Below are positions 1-11,762 of a stretch of DNA of 64,000 bases, one piece after another. Both the position numbers and the translations under genes were made by a program. How positions within the stretch are numbered: the first letter of the stretch is position 1; each line of letters opens with the position of its first letter. The DNA is from Viola odorata (lineage: Eukaryota; Streptophyta; Magnoliopsida; Malpighiales; Violaceae), in the NCBI GenBank assembly GCA_963691705.1, contig OY829541.1:11030564-11094563 (forward strand), in the 5' to 3' direction. The notes under the pieces were generated by a model, which did no database searches, was not told the DNA's origin, and was given only the letters and a program-made list of their open reading frames with translations.

Positions 1-1282
1 TTTCCGTTTTTCCTTTGATTTTTCATGAATAAGTTCAGAGGTTTTTCGTTGACCCACCTTTCGTCCTTTTCTCTTATTTCCAGGGCTGCTGCAGCGCAAG
101 GAAGGCATTCAAATCAGTGGAAAAATTCAGCTTCGGCGGTTGTCTTGGCCAAGACATTTTTCCAGAACCAGCCAAGTAGCCCCTCCAGTTGCGGATCTAG
201 GCCAAGATCCTAACATTCCAGCACCTTGATCTACCCCCAGGTCGTGTCGTTTCCCTTCCTTTTTCCTTTCTGTTTTTATTTGTCTCTCCACACAATGAGG
301 ACATTGTGTCTTTCAAGTGTGGGGAGGGTGTCAGTTGTGAGAGTCTGTTTTGTGTTTTGTTGTGAATATTGATTGATATTTTTGAGTCAGTTTTTGCGTT
401 TTTCTTTTTTCTTTTTGCATAAGTATGCCCAGTCTTGAGTCTGTTTTGCATGAATTTTTGTTCTTTTCTTTTTATGTTTGTTTGAGTCTGTCTTGATGAG
501 TGTACACCGCCCCCAGTTTTTAACTTAGGTTGTTTAGTCAACCACTAAAATACATATAGATACTTGTCTAGGTGAAACAATGCTCTAGTAACAGGGAAGT
601 GAATGAGCGTAACTTGATCAATGCCTAAGGGGCATATTATCTAATGTCACCCAAACAAACACTATCCACATGGTCTAAAGGACGTCTAGCTTAAACCTTA
701 ACGAACATTAGGGTGACAAGGCTTGCTGCGTCTGATTTGAGTGTGCTGTTCTATTTGGTTGAGTGTGAGACATAAATCGGTGCTGGAATGTCATAGCAGA
801 ATATAGCAAAGGTGGAAGTTCTGGGTGCCCAAAAAGAACAAGCTCTGTCTATATTTGATGCCTGTAAAAATGCAAAGGGCACGCGATATGTCTGTAAAAA
901 TACAAGGGCATAGAAAAAAAAAGAGATATCTGCTGATAAGTGATTTAAATGGCCCTAGTCTTTACGCACGTTAGGATAGAATAGCACTTCGGTGGGACTC
1001 AAATCTGTGGTGAGTCTTGACCCCTATACATTATAAATCCAAATCTAGCAGGATGTCTTGCTACCATTTGGATGAGGTTTGTTTAGGGTATTGATTTGTC
1101 CTTGTTAGTCTAGCATTGGGTCGCTTAGGGAAGTGTCTTGGTAAATTCAGTGGTAGGGTAAACAGCTAAAAGGAGAACTCTGGGGTTATGGTGTCTGTTC
1201 TATTTTGCCATGTTTATTTGTTTTGTTTGTATGTCTTTGACTCTGTATGCTTGGGGGTAAGCATAGTTTAAGTGTGGGGAAT
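1..1282 (+). mobile_element. E0a: degenerate 3' internal region of an LTR retrotransposon
   Basis: No intact coding region is visible. The stretch ends in a purine-rich tract (about 1268-1282, GTGTGGGGAATTT) directly before a TGATTAC LTR-like start, as at the 3' end of many plant Ty3/gypsy elements. A similar motif, AAGTGTGGGGAGGG, lies at 318-331. The word CTTGGCCAAGAC, which recurs in the neighbouring LTRs, appears near 145. The short ORF at 25-213 has no recognisable domain. Lineage is not assigned; an Athila-like origin is only a guess. Confidence 0.4.
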
Positions 1283-2469
1283 TTGATTACATTGCATTTC
1301 ATCATGTTTTTACTATCCATTTACTTGTTATTTAGGCAGTAAAACTACCGATTTCCCTTTAATTTCCCATGCTTTTACCAGTTCTGGTCTGGAGGTAATT
1401 ATTGGAAGATTCTGATCTGGGAGCACTGAAGCTGATTTCCAGGCAGTCTTGGCCTAGAGTTTGGCCAAGCTTGCGGCCAAGACTCATCCGCGAAAGAGGA
1501 ATTTTGAGCAGCAGCGTTGGCAACCACTTGGGTCGCTTTCCGCTTGGGCCTTGCGAGCTGGCAAATCATAGCTGTCCAGCGAGAAAGAGAAGGATCAAGA
1601 CGACATCAATTTAAGAATCCGATCAAGGATCTCCTTCTATCTTTGTATATTTTAAATTTCTATTTTTATTCAAAACAAATCAGGATTAATTATCTTTAGA
1701 GATTTTCTAGGAGTTTGAGTTGGAGAAGGACAGAGGAGTTTTAGCTTGTATTTAGCCAAAGATTGTTCCTCCTCTATTCAGATCTCTCCGCACTTTCTTC
1801 TCTTCCTCTCTTCCGCCACTTTATACTTTGCTCCGGGATTTAATTCTTTGAATCCACGGATTTATTTTATTTATGCAAGCAAGTATTTTTATAATTCATT
1901 CATGAGTACATCTAGCTGATCACCATTCTTGGTAAGAGCTTGAGGGTTATGTTTCTTATATTTTGTGAGATCTAATTACTCTTAATAATCTCTATTTTTG
2001 TAATTATTTATTTTCTGGTCTTTTACTTCCTTGTTAAAGTTTAGAACTGACAAATCAGATTTTAGCTTGGGAGACCCAGTTAAATGGATAATATAATTCA
2101 GACCCGATTGACAACCGTGGGCCTCAACTGACAACCGAGGGTAAACTTGAGTTAGGCGTTGTCTTATCCACAACAGCACTGCAGATATAGAGATGAACAC
2201 CATTGAATCAGTGATCGAATCATAAGAACATATCCCGCTCATGCTCTTACCGGGAACCTTCTTCTTACTGTTTTCAATCTTGACCCCCTGTCTTGGCCAA
2301 ACCTTTGACCAAGACTGTTTTGAACTATTTAATTGCTTTTATTTTCTTTTTAATTTTCAGAACCAGCCAACCAAACTCAGTGACGAGGAAGTCAACCAAG
2401 AACTACAAATCCCCCGAAGTCTCTATGGACGATCCTCTTACCACCATCTACAAGTTCCTTGTGGACAAG
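1283..2469 (+). repeat. E0a: LTR-like sequence, plus orientation (boundaries approximate)
   Basis: Starts TGATTACATTGC after a purine tract. By eye it aligns with the reverse complement of 2470-3640 plus 58707-58916. Shared landmarks in the same order are a TGATT...AATT start, CTTGGCC/CCAAGAC words, a TACTTTGCTC block, and a CATTCTTGGTAAG...GTGAGATC block. The 3' end could not be fixed, because the last 150 bp diverge from the other copy and may be internal sequence. No coding function is supported. Confidence 0.4.
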
Positions 2470-3640
2470 TGATAAGTTGTATTTCTACCCTTTTTTCATA
2501 TCTATTATACACTTATATTTGACGTGTTCGACGCGCGATCAGTTGGATATTCCTGGAACTAAAACAAACAAATAGAAAATTAAACAGTAAAATTAATCTT
2601 GGTCGAGATAGTTGGCCAAGATTCAAGTGACGCAAATAAAGAGGTGTAAATGATAAGAAATAATTCCTAGTAAGGGCGACACTAGAGCACTTATTCTTAT
2701 GTTTCGATCACTGATTCATGGGTTTCCACACTCCTCATTCATAACATTGTTATAGATTATGAGGAACTCCTTTCCAATCCTACTTCCCTTCTCAAATAAT
2801 CACCTGGCGTGCATTCCCTCTCCTGATGATCCTAATCAGTGGACACCTTGCTAGTTAAAGGGTTTATCCAATTGATTGCTCGCTTGAGTCGCATGCGCTT
2901 TCTCGATGGAACAGGGGAAGACAATGTCTAGGTTAAGCTACTCCCTAGTTGGAGCCTTAGATTTTCAGTCTGGTTAGGCCTATATCACCCAAACTCACTA
3001 ACCTTCGCGAGATTAGCTGTCTACTTGACCTATTTGGTTTCAACTCGTCCCCTCCTTGGCTAACTGCAAATCTCTCACCAAAACCTAAGAGTGGCCAATT
3101 CTTGATTTTAATGGAGACCGGTTTGTTAAAACAGAGTTTGGAATCATTACAAATGAAGAGGATATGAGGTTTATTTTGATCTCACGAAGCACAAGAATGG
3201 TTCAACGACCCTTACCAAGAATAGGAGGTTTAGCTACTAGACATAATCATGGAAGAAAAATAGAATTTTATTAAATATAAAAAAGAAAATTAAATCTGCA
3301 AATCCGATTGGAAAATTGCAGAGCAAAGTATTTTTGGAACGAGGAAGGAGATGGTTATCAGAGTTAGAGACCTGCAGCTAATAAATATATTGCCAAGTTA
3401 TCCTACTATAACTCCAACTCATTCAAAACTCTAATTATTACAAATTTAAATTGTTTCAAGTTCAAAACCAAACAAATATTTGATTTGTTTGTTCAAATAG
3501 AGGATAATCCCTTAAAGGATGTAATCTTGGATCACGACTCATCTTCTCTAACTGTCTCCAGCTGTCAAATCCACTCTTTTATTTCAAAATCCCGCGACTC
3601 CTAGCACATCACGTTTCTTGGCAATCTTGGCCAAGACTGC
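2470..3640 (-). repeat. E0b: LTR, minus orientation, left part (split by E1)
   Basis: Read on the minus strand, this is the 3' part of an LTR ending CAACTTATCA at 2470. The 5' part lies at 58707-58916 and starts TGATAATTGATTG, giving matching TGATAA/TTATCA ends. Insertion of E1 separated the halves, and ACTGC (3636-3640) is the E1 target duplication. No clean TSD flanks the reunited LTR (ACAAG on one side, AAACT on the other). It may be a solo LTR or the remnant of a rearranged element. No gene is seen in this stretch. Confidence 0.5.
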
Positions 3641-4226
3641 TGATATGATCCTAGTTGCGTAGGATGCATAACGAGTACTTTCTTGATCTAGTTCAAAGGA
3701 TTGGATTTTCAGAATGCGGAATACTTAACTTTCTTGAGTGCTTAACCCTCCTAGCAACTTGTGCAAAGTAACCTAAGCTAAACAATCGAGGTTCTTGACT
3801 CGAATCCCTAACCCTGTATTCAACTTATGAATACCAACCTAGGATGAAACAAAACAATAAGGGTTTGAACTCTTGGTCTTTTACTTGCAAATCGACTTAA
3901 GCATTCAGACTTAAGAAGCAACAAGGTTCACACGTGAACAATTGAGAATATCCTCTCTGTTTTAATTGATTGAAAATAACTTAACTGATAATAAAAAGGT
4001 GGCTCCTTTAAATTTGGCCCAACATTTGGCCCAACCGCTAGCTACTGCCAACATTTGGCCCAAAATTCCTCCTTGGCGGCATACCTCTAAGGTTTAGCGG
4101 CATGCCTCTAACTACTGCCCATTTTTGACCCAAAATCCTCTTCTTGGCGGCATGCCTCTAAGCACTATCCAAAATTTCCAAAACGTTGATTTCTGCTCGT
4201 TCATTCCATTGCTTGGGATCGTATCA
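3641..4226 (-). repeat. E1 3' LTR
   Basis: Minus-strand LTR from 4226 (TGATACGATCCC) to 3641 (GATCATATCA). It matches 57950-58706 but lacks about 170 bp near plus position 4010-4020, where the other copy holds an AT-rich insert. It contains repeated GGCATGCCTCTAA-type words. Confidence 0.75.
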
Positions 4227-4242
4227 TTCCCTTCTTCTTCGA
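4227..4242 (-). other. E1 polypurine tract
   Basis: On the minus strand the tract CGAAGAAGAAGGGAA lies immediately upstream of the 3' LTR start TGATACG. This is the expected place and composition for the plus-strand primer of reverse transcription. Confidence 0.7.
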
Positions 4243-5188
4243 AAAGATTCGCCCTCAAATCTTGTCCAATGATAGCTCGGCAAGGGCACTCCATGAGCCC
4301 ATACTCAATTGCATACTCGTTAGTGTGCTCATCCTCACTTCGCGCTCAGATATGGTCGTCGTACACCTTGCACATGCGGCATGTTAGGATTCGCATCATC
4401 TCCTCCCCCTTCGGAAGGATTCGCCCTCGAATTCGGACTGAAATCTGCACCATAATACCTTAAGTTATTATGAACTAAAGGCACGAATGTAAGGTAGGAA
4501 TTACCCGAGACATCCACTCCGACGGTGGTGACAATTCGCTTGACGATGGTTTGGGGGTTTGGGTAGAACTATCATCTCTCATAGTGATCGTCTTGTTGCG
4601 TTGGGTAGGAAACCTTGGAAGGTGTAAGAACATCCTATCCCAATCAACAACCTCAAGTTCCTCCGGTAGCTCTTATCCTCTCGCAAGATACCCAAGTGTT
4701 CCATATGATTCACGGCTTGTCTAAGGGGTATCTTCGCCATTACTAACTCTCTGCAATTCCTCAAACTTGCATAATAACTCAATGAAATAGGGGTTAATGG
4801 CACCACAAGTATAAATCCATAAGAAAATTGGTTGCAAGTAAAGGTAAGCAAAAAATCGCTATTAAACGTAAACTTACATACCAATGGATAATATACAGTT
4901 CCTAGACTCAAGTTAGGACCACTATTATTAATTATAAATTTGACATCAGCATCATACAATTTTATGGTATCCACATACTGACATGAACTAAGTCCTAGGG
5001 AAGAGAACCGTACCTCACTCTTTCGATAATGGTTTAGCGAACAAGTCGTCATGGATGCGCAAAATCCGTTCCACCCTGTTGTCATCACGGTAGGAGGCTT
5101 CTTCTCTGCCCATAACCTCCTCTTCTTCTTCTGTAAAGTAGGAAAGACAATCATAGAAGAGAAACAAAAGGGATTAGCGTTAGGAAAA
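4243..5188 (-). other. E1 stretch where pol should be; no recognisable gene
   Basis: Minus strand, between the protease linker and the PPT. The part at 4395-4460 reads like the tail of a gypsy polyprotein (motif ANPSEGGGDDANP), as often found just before the 3' UTR. A 206-codon open frame at 4579-5199 on the minus strand has no domain I recognise, and nothing resembles RT, RNase H or integrase. A large internal deletion of pol, or replacement by unrelated DNA, is inferred. Confidence 0.45.
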
Positions 5189-7274
5189 TCAAGGCACAAT
5201 CGCCGAAAATTGGGTTTTCGGTGGCTTGCGCCAAAATAGAATATTTGCGCACCAAGCGTTCCTCACTTGTTTTCCTATGGCATATTTGATCTGTCCTTTT
5301 GAATTTATTCCAACTAACGCATGCTCTCTATTTTCATGCGGGCTTTTTTTATTCTCTCCTCTCATTCCGTGCTCGCTCTTTTCATGGAAGCTGTTTTCTT
5401 TCTCATCTATTTTCCCATGCTCACTCTTTTCATGGGAGCTATTTTTCTCTCTTTCTTTTCCCTCAACACTCAACTTATTCTTTTTTCAAGTTTTTTTGAA
5501 TTCTCGTAATCCACATGAGACTTTGCTAACCATCTCTGATCTTTCATAACTTGATTTGGCTTTAAGGGTGCAAGAGTAAACATTACTCCATCCTTCTCCA
5601 ATGTATATCGATTGCTCCTTCCTTCGTATTTGGCATTCCTATCATAGTGCCACGGTCAACCAAGTAAAATATGACTTGTATACATTGGCCCGACGTCACA
5701 AAGGATCTCGTCTCTATACTTCCCAATGGAGAATGAAATTAATACTTGCTTGATTACCTTAATTTCGCTGCCTTCGTTCAGCCACTGCAGCGAATACGGT
5801 TTTGGGTACTTTGTCGTTGGCAAACCCAACTTGTGAACCAACAACATGCTTACACAATTTGTGCAGCTCCCATTGTCAATTACCAATGAACACCTTCGCT
5901 CCTCAATCAAGCAACATGTATAAAATAAGTTTTCCCGCTGCCCCTCCTCACATATTTCGCCTTTAACTTGAGCGTTAAGATTGCGCTTAATAATGAGCGT
6001 TAATCCATGTAACCATTGTCCCGAATAATCAAGGCACGCTTATTAAGACACTCAGACTTCATGTGACCTCTACCTGAACACTTAAAACACACAATATCCC
6101 TTGTATGTACCTTATTCGCCGAATTAGATGAAGGGTTATTGCCCTTATTACCATAGGTGTGGGGCAAAACCTTAGGTAGAATTGGCACAATTGGATCACT
6201 CTTTCCCCGAAACGTCTTCACCCACGGTAGTGTCTTTGTAGCAACTGAAGTAGTATAAGGAACCTTAGTCTTCCTCTATCGCTCAATCTTGATAGCCATG
6301 TGTAACATCTCTTGCAAATCCATATAATGCGTTAGCTCCAACGCGTTAGTTATCTCCTGGTTAAGGCCATTAAGGAACCTTGCCATCGTCGCCTCTCTAT
6401 CCTCAACCACTCGTGCTCTAGCCAGTGCCATCTCCATCTCATTAAAATATTCACTAACGCTCTTACTCCCTTGTGTCATGGTCTGTAACCTTTGATGAAG
6501 GTCACGGGTGAAATAGCTAGGAATAAAATGTCACTTCATTAGTGTTTTCATCTCTTCCCAACTCCGAACCGGTCCAGCCTCAAGCCTTATCCGATCACTA
6601 TTGACCTGATCCCACCAATGAACCGCATAATCCTTAAATTCCACTGCTGCCAGCTTGACCTTCTTATCCTCGGAGTAGTTGTGACAGAGAAAAATTGACT
6701 CGATTTTTCTCTCCCACGCAAAGTAAGCATCAGGATCATCCTTGCCCTCAAAAGATGGAAGCTTCATCTTAATACTCCCGAGATTGGAGTCAACTCTCTC
6801 TTCAACCCTAGGCTACCGCTCATAAGCTCGGTCACGCCTATCATCATACTCAAACTCACGCTCCTCATACCACGGCGCGTGATGCACTCGACGTTCAGCC
6901 TGTGCGGCATGCACATAGGCCTCACGTCTAGATGTAATTGGCACATTCTCGCCGCCTTCAATGGGACCAATCACAAACCTTGTTCCCTCTTCTCCTCCGC
7001 CAACATATCCCTTGGGTAATCCACCAAATAAACCCTTTCCTTCTTCTCCTTTCGGTGGATCACAATCATATAAATGTTTCGCGTTTCCTGGATTGAGAAA
7101 TTGGGAAAAGTTGGGAATGCTTGTCCCTTCTCTTGCGGACAACTTATCAACCTTACTCGCGGTCTCCTTATCGGAAAACTCCATCTGATTAAGCCTTACT
7201 AAAATCTTTTGTAACATCTCGGCAAGCCCGGGGCTTACCGCTCCATCTACACCTTTCTCGCCCTCCATTGACAT
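5189..7274 (-). pseudogene. E1 gag-protease, decayed Ty3/gypsy polyprotein fragment
   Basis: Start ATG at 7274 (MSMEGEKG). The N-terminal region (7274-6815) is followed by a retrotransposon gag core at about 6767-6276, with blocks YFAWERKIES, AVHWWDQV and ATMARFLNGLN. A CCHC zinc knuckle (CFKCSGRGHMKSEC) lies near 6100. An aspartic protease with the VIDNGSCTNCVS active-site block lies near 5870. The frame is closed by stops near 6813, 6529, 6274 and 5653, mostly readable as CAG-to-TAG or CGA-to-TGA changes, and by a shift between 6000 and 5910. After the protease a linker repeats SHEKSEHG/HENREH units (plus 5330-5470). Gag would form the particle and the zinc knuckle would bind template RNA. 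Chromovirus-like, but the lineage is not fixed. Confidence 0.75.
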
Positions 7275-7491
7275 TCCTGAAACTCACAACAAGTAAATAG
7301 AAAACGTAAAATTGCACTAAACCTAGCACTCCCTCACATTTTCTCTCATGTTTAACGCTCTATTGATCTCACAAAATCACTCACACTTCCCTGCAATTGT
7401 TCACGCACAAACGCCAATGACTTGAGAATCTCAAAGGAAAGCTTCCAAAGAAGACACACAAAGACAACTAGCTTTGAAAGGAATTTAGATG
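7275..7491 (-). other. E1 leader, part nearest gag
   Basis: Minus-strand untranslated leader between PBS and gag. It continues, after removal of E2 and one CTCAA duplication (7492-7496), into 57372-57949. No gene seen. Confidence 0.55.
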
Positions 7492-7496
7492 CTCAA

Positions 7497-8064
7497 TGAT
7501 AACAATTGAGGCAATTCTAGGGGTATTTTTACCTTGACCCCAGCGTCAGAGACCGGAATATTGTATTATCTATAGGGCGCCTGTCGTGGAGGTTGCCGCC
7601 CCTCTCGAAGAGAGGAACCCTGGGATGGTCGACATTAGCGGGAGGGGGGGCTCACGCGTTATCTGCCTACACGCACGACGTTATCCCATCCCAGGTCAGC
7701 CATGACATCATTCAGGGCGTTATCTTCCCCAGATAACGCCCCCGACCAGAGGTAACACCCACATTCTACCTAACCAGACGTGACGTCACTTGGAGGACTA
7801 GGGCGTTATCTTCCCTAGATAACACCCACCCCTAGAGGTACCACCTTCTCACGCCTATAAATACCCCACTCTTCAAAACGAGGGGTAAGCCTAAGATCGC
7901 TTGCTGAATCCCTGTCATTTTACTACCCCTACTGACTTAAGCATCGGAGTGTCTACGCCGAAGCCCCCCCTCCGGCGCTTTGCAGGTACACCGTACGATG
8001 ACTACAGTAACTTCGAACGGCCATCGTCCTCACCCCCGATTCTTCAGAAGTCCGAATCTTATCA
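7497..8064 (+). repeat. E2 5' LTR
   Basis: Starts TGATAACAATTGAGG, ends GAATCTTATCA. It has a TATAAATA box at 7856-7863. GATAACGCC-type words recur around 7720-7830. Confidence 0.9.
7856..7863 (+). promoter_or_regulatory. E2 LTR TATA box
   Basis: TATAAATA inside the 5' LTR, in the context CGCCTATAAATACC. The copy in the 3' LTR is at 57159-57166. It is the likely core promoter for the genomic RNA. Confidence 0.7.
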
Positions 8065-8067
8065 AAA

Positions 8068-8085
8068 TGGTGCTTTCATTGAGAG
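8068..8085 (+). other. E2 primer binding site
   Basis: TGGTGCTTTCATTGAGAG, three bases after the LTR end; E4 has the near-identical TGGTGCTCTCGTTGAGAG at the same place. The tRNA was not identified. Confidence 0.6.
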
Positions 8086-8150
8086 CCTTGATTTTATTAA
8101 GTGAGCGTCCTTAATAGCCAAGCTCTATTTTTCTTGGAGTTCGAGGGACC

Positions 8151-9235
8151 ATGGCTTTCGATTCATATTCTACACCGCCTTAATCTTTTGGTCTTTCTTA
8201 CACTATGCGCAGAGAACTTTTTCCCTTCGCTACAACAGATGTTTCTGCCACAATACAGGAGACCCCTCTCGGGTCGGCAGGTTTCTCCTTTGGACAAACA
8301 ACGGGAACACCTTTTTCCCAGATGAACACCCTTATTTCTCAAATGACGGGATCTAGTTTTTCTACTCCTCCTCCGATGGGATCTACGATGGATAGCGCCA
8401 ACAACCCCTTTGCGAGCTCAATATCCGCTCTTCGTGCTCAGTTGGACTACTTAACCGAGTTGGCCGTAAGATTCACGCCTAATGTTTAAGGACTGAGTGT
8501 TCCTTCTCAGACTATTTTCACTCCATCTATTATCACTGAACGACCGTTGTCGCCTCCGCAGCCAAGAAGCATCCCATTGACCTTGCCCGTGACGGCCACA
8601 CCAGCCAGCCTTGTACAGCTCGCCCATGAGTGAGTAGAGCCTTATGTGCCGCATGCACTGCAAATTCCCATCTCTCAAGAGGAATGACGGCACAACGAGC
8701 ATAGAAATCGTTGGGATGGTCGACAAGAGGAAATGGATAGAGATTTATCCCCCGAGGGCAGCGAGAGGTCGAGTAGCAGAAGGTACTGAACTCGCTCGCC
8801 AAGGAGTCGTAGCAGATCTCCAAGGCGACATTATACCTCTGATCCGCGAAACCGCGGATACCATCTGGAGGTGTCTCCATCTCGCCATACTCGTGAAATC
8901 CTTGACGACACCTCAGGCCATCCGTTTAGCCATCGCATAAAGCGCCACAGGGTCAGCCGACATGTGAAACTCCCCACGGAGTCCTATGATGGCACCAAAG
9001 ATCCCATTTCCCACGTTAACAAGGTGAAAGACTTTGTGCAATTCCAAATTCATAGTGACGCGGCCTTGTGCCAAATATTTGTTATGACGTTGTCAGAAGT
9101 TGCGTGCCTCTAGTTCGAAGGTCTTCCAGCAAAGTCCATTGGCAGTTTCTCGCAGTTGGAGTCAAAGTTTCGAAGCCGATTCAGTACCACTGTCCCTATC
9201 AAGAAATCCGTCGCAGCTTTATTTGATATACATAG
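8151..9235 (+). pseudogene. E2 gag, 5' part (interrupted by E3)
   Basis: ATG at 8151 (MAFDSYSTPP) aligns with the E4 gag start. A single frame can be followed to 9235 without a frameshift but with six stops: 8181 TAA, 8487 TAA, 8631 TGA, 8685 TGA, 8787 TGA and 9111 TAG. Landmarks are DNPFASSISALRAQLDYL-like text near 8400-8460, an Arg/Ser-rich stretch near 8770-8830 (RSPRSRSRSPRR), and the gag core HVKLPTESYDGTKDP near 8960. The frame stops inside codon AGG, where E3 is inserted, and resumes in frame at 42984. Gag would package the element RNA. Confidence 0.8.
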
Positions 9236-9505
9236 TGCTGCTACCCGATTTTGGATTTTTATTTTTTTCATTTGTCTGATTTTTATCACCAATTTTCCTA
9301 AAATCATACTTCTATTCACTTTCGTCAATCTGATGTTTATTTTTACGCTTCATGAAGTTTAGATTTTATTTCATACCTTTTTCTTATTTTTATCACTTTT
9401 TCTCGTTCGAACTCATATCGGTTCCGAGTAAAATTCTCGAAACCAATGATCGAACAATTTTACTCATTAGCTACTTAGTTTTATTATTATTTTAACTCTC
9501 GCCAT

Positions 9506-10175
9506 TTCATTGCATTTTACTCAATTTATATTTTTAAGCATTTTATTTTGCTCGAACTTTTATCATTTACATGTGAATTTTTATTAAACTACATAGCGAA
9601 CTTTTCGCCGTTCACTGTGTACTAATAATTTTGTTTCACTTTGTTCTATATTCTAGCAATTTTGGTTGGAGTTTTTAGCAAGATTTCTCGTACCGTCATC
9701 TCGAGCCAAATAAACAAATAATATGCATTTTCCCTCTCATTTTCATCATCACCGTTGATCACCATGACTTTTTCTTCTTCCAACTCATCCAACGCTCCAC
9801 ACTCTCTCCCTTGGTCTCCAAGCAAGAATTTAATGCCCATTTCATTGCATTTTACTCAATTTATATTTTTAAGCATTTTCTTATGCTCGAACTTTTATCA
9901 TTTACATGCGAATTTTTATTGAACTACAAAGCGAACTTTTCGCCGTTCACTGTGTACTAATAATTTTGTTTCACTTTGTTTTATATTCTAGCAATTTTGG
10001 TTGGAGTTTTTAGCAAGATTTCTCGTACCGTCGCCTCGAGCCAAATAAACAAATAATATGCATTTTCCCTCTCATTTTCATCATCACCGTTGATCACCAT
10101 GACTTTTTCTTCTTCCAACTCATCCAACGCTCCACACTCTCTCCCTTGGTCTCCAAGCAAGCATTTAATGCCCAT
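9506..10175 (+). repeat. 335-bp tandem duplication in the E3 5' LTR
   Basis: Two copies (9506-9840, 9841-10175), each starting TTCATTGCATTTTACTC and ending TTAATGCCCAT. The same duplication is in the 3' LTR at 40758-41427, so it predates the insertion. Each copy holds a 64-codon open frame on the minus strand; I do not consider it a gene. Confidence 0.85.
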
Positions 10176-10319
10176 TTTCTCATCCCTGCAACCTCATCTC
10201 TGCAACATCTTCCTCGCTGTCCCTAGTCTACAAGTAACCTCAACGTGGCTCCTTCCTTGCTCCTCACGTTCAGCCTTGTCATCCCCACGTCATCCTCGCC
10301 CTCAACCGACTTACTTGCC

Positions 10320-10327
10320 TATAAATA
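10320..10327 (+). promoter_or_regulatory. E3 LTR TATA box
   Basis: TATAAATA in GCCTATAAATACC. The 3' LTR copy is at 41591-41598. It probably sets the start of the element RNA about 30 bases downstream. Confidence 0.65.
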
Positions 10328-10370
10328 CCAAGCTCGAGCGATTGATTGAGAGAGGGGGTAGAAGGGCCAA

Positions 10371-10781
10371 ATGAAGAGCTCATGCACTCTATCCTCCACT
10401 TGTTTTTATATTTTCTGTATTTTTTTATGTTTCTCTCGCTGCCACGACGTCGCTAGGCTGCTGAAGGAGAAGGTGACGCTGCTGGCTCGCCGCTGCTGCT
10501 CCTGTCTCCGCCTGCTGCCGTCATCGTCTGCTGCTATCGCCGGAGCCGCTGTTCTGTCGTGTTGCTCCTTGCTTCGTTGCTGCCATGCCTCGCCGTCACG
10601 CCTCACCACCGCGCTGCCCCATCGCTGCCACTCCACGGTGTTGCTGTTCGCCGCGAAGATGACCGCCGCTGCCATGCTTCTGTTCGCCGTGGAGCTGCAG
10701 CTGCCCTCAGTTGTTATGCTCTATTGCGCTGCTGGAATTGCCATGACCATTTTCTTGATGGCTAGACGTGGGAAACGATGA
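10371..10781 (+). CDS. LTR-borne ORF of 136 codons in E3 (doubtful)
   Basis: The ATG lies about 44 bases after the TATA box, so it would be the first ATG of the element RNA (MKSSCTLSSTCFYIF). The product is rich in Ala, Cys, Leu and Ser because of GCTGCTG-type runs. The 3' LTR carries a related 130-codon frame at 41637-42029, with small indels in multiples of three near the middle. No domain is recognised. It may be an upstream ORF or a by-product of GC-rich repeats. Confidence 0.25.
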   Translation: MKSSCTLSSTCFYIFCIFLCFSRCHDVARLLKEKVTLLARRCCSCLRLLPSSSAAIAGAAVLSCCSLLRCCHASPSRLTTALPHRCHSTVLLFAAKMTAAAMLLFAVELQLPSVVMLYCAAGIAMTIFLMARRGKR

Positions 10782-10973
10782 GTAGTAAGGGAAAATGGCC
10801 TTGGCACAAGCCAAGCCCAAGTGGGAGAGAAAATGGGTTGCGCCTTGCGCAAGCCCATGAGGAAGAGAAAGTGGGCTGCCCAGCAGCCCACACGGGTGAA
10901 GAAGAATGGGCTGCCATGGGCCTAGTCCAATTTTAGTCCATCACATTTATTTTTCATGACGATTTTTCCGGTG

Positions 10974-11160
10974 CTTGTACTGTTTATTTATTTTCTCCAC
11001 TCGTACTGTTTATTTACTTTTTGCATACTTGTACTGTTTATTTATTTTCTGCACTCGTACCGTTTGTTTACTTTTTGCACTTGTACTGTTTATTTATTTT
11101 TCCGTACTTGTACTATTTATTTATTTTTCCGCACTTGTACTGTTTATTTATTTTTCGTAT
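10974..11160 (+). repeat. Short tandem repeats in the E3 5' LTR
   Basis: Seven copies of a unit of about 26 bp with core CTTGTACTGTTTATTTATTTT. The 3' LTR (about 42270-42380) has four, which explains much of the LTR length difference. Confidence 0.75.
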
Positions 11161-11762
11161 GCTTGTATGCTTGTATGCTCGTTTATTTTCGCCCGCTACG
11201 CATGCTTAGATAATTGTTCATCCAAATTAATTAATTATTTTCGCTCGCGTGCAGCAATTGGCAAATATTTAATCGTTCAACGTTATCCTCTCCGTGCCAA
11301 AATAAACTCAATAAAAAATGGGTAAATCACCCGTACCCCTAATCAAGTAAACATTTCTTCCCTTTTATTTATTCACGCTTCTCCGCTTGTATGCATGATA
11401 CTTAAAGTTATTAAAATTTAATTTATCCATTGGGCATGATCACTTAAAGTAGGACTTTTAATATTTCAAGCATAATTTAAACACCCCTTTCTCCGGTAAC
11501 CTTTTTTTTTTTATGTGACTCGGGTGCCTAACACCTTCCCGAGTCCATAATACGACCCCGAACCACTGTTCTCGGGTTCAGACCCCTTTCGCCTTAGTTT
11601 TTTATTTTTTATGCATGACACTTAGGTTCCCTAAACCTAGAAACAAAATTAGGGAGGCGACTTCATTAACATCATATGAGATGAGTCCAATTTCATCTCA
11701 CATCCCATCCCAAACTTGCGTCGTATTAGGAAAAGGAATCCAAAAAAAGGGGTGCGACAGTT

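Larger units (their letters stand above)
9236..11759 (+). repeat. E3 5' LTR
   Basis: 2524 bp. Contains a perfect-phase 335-bp tandem duplication (9506-10175), a TATA box at 10320, a GC-rich segment at 10440-10720, a short-repeat block at 10974-11160 and a GTGACTCGGGTGCC block near 11515. It ends GTGCGACA. Confidence 0.9.

Noticed and set aside
4579..5199. 206-codon minus-strand frame in E1 as a captured gene
   Set aside because: No recognisable domain, irregular composition and position in a degraded element; kept only as unassigned sequence.
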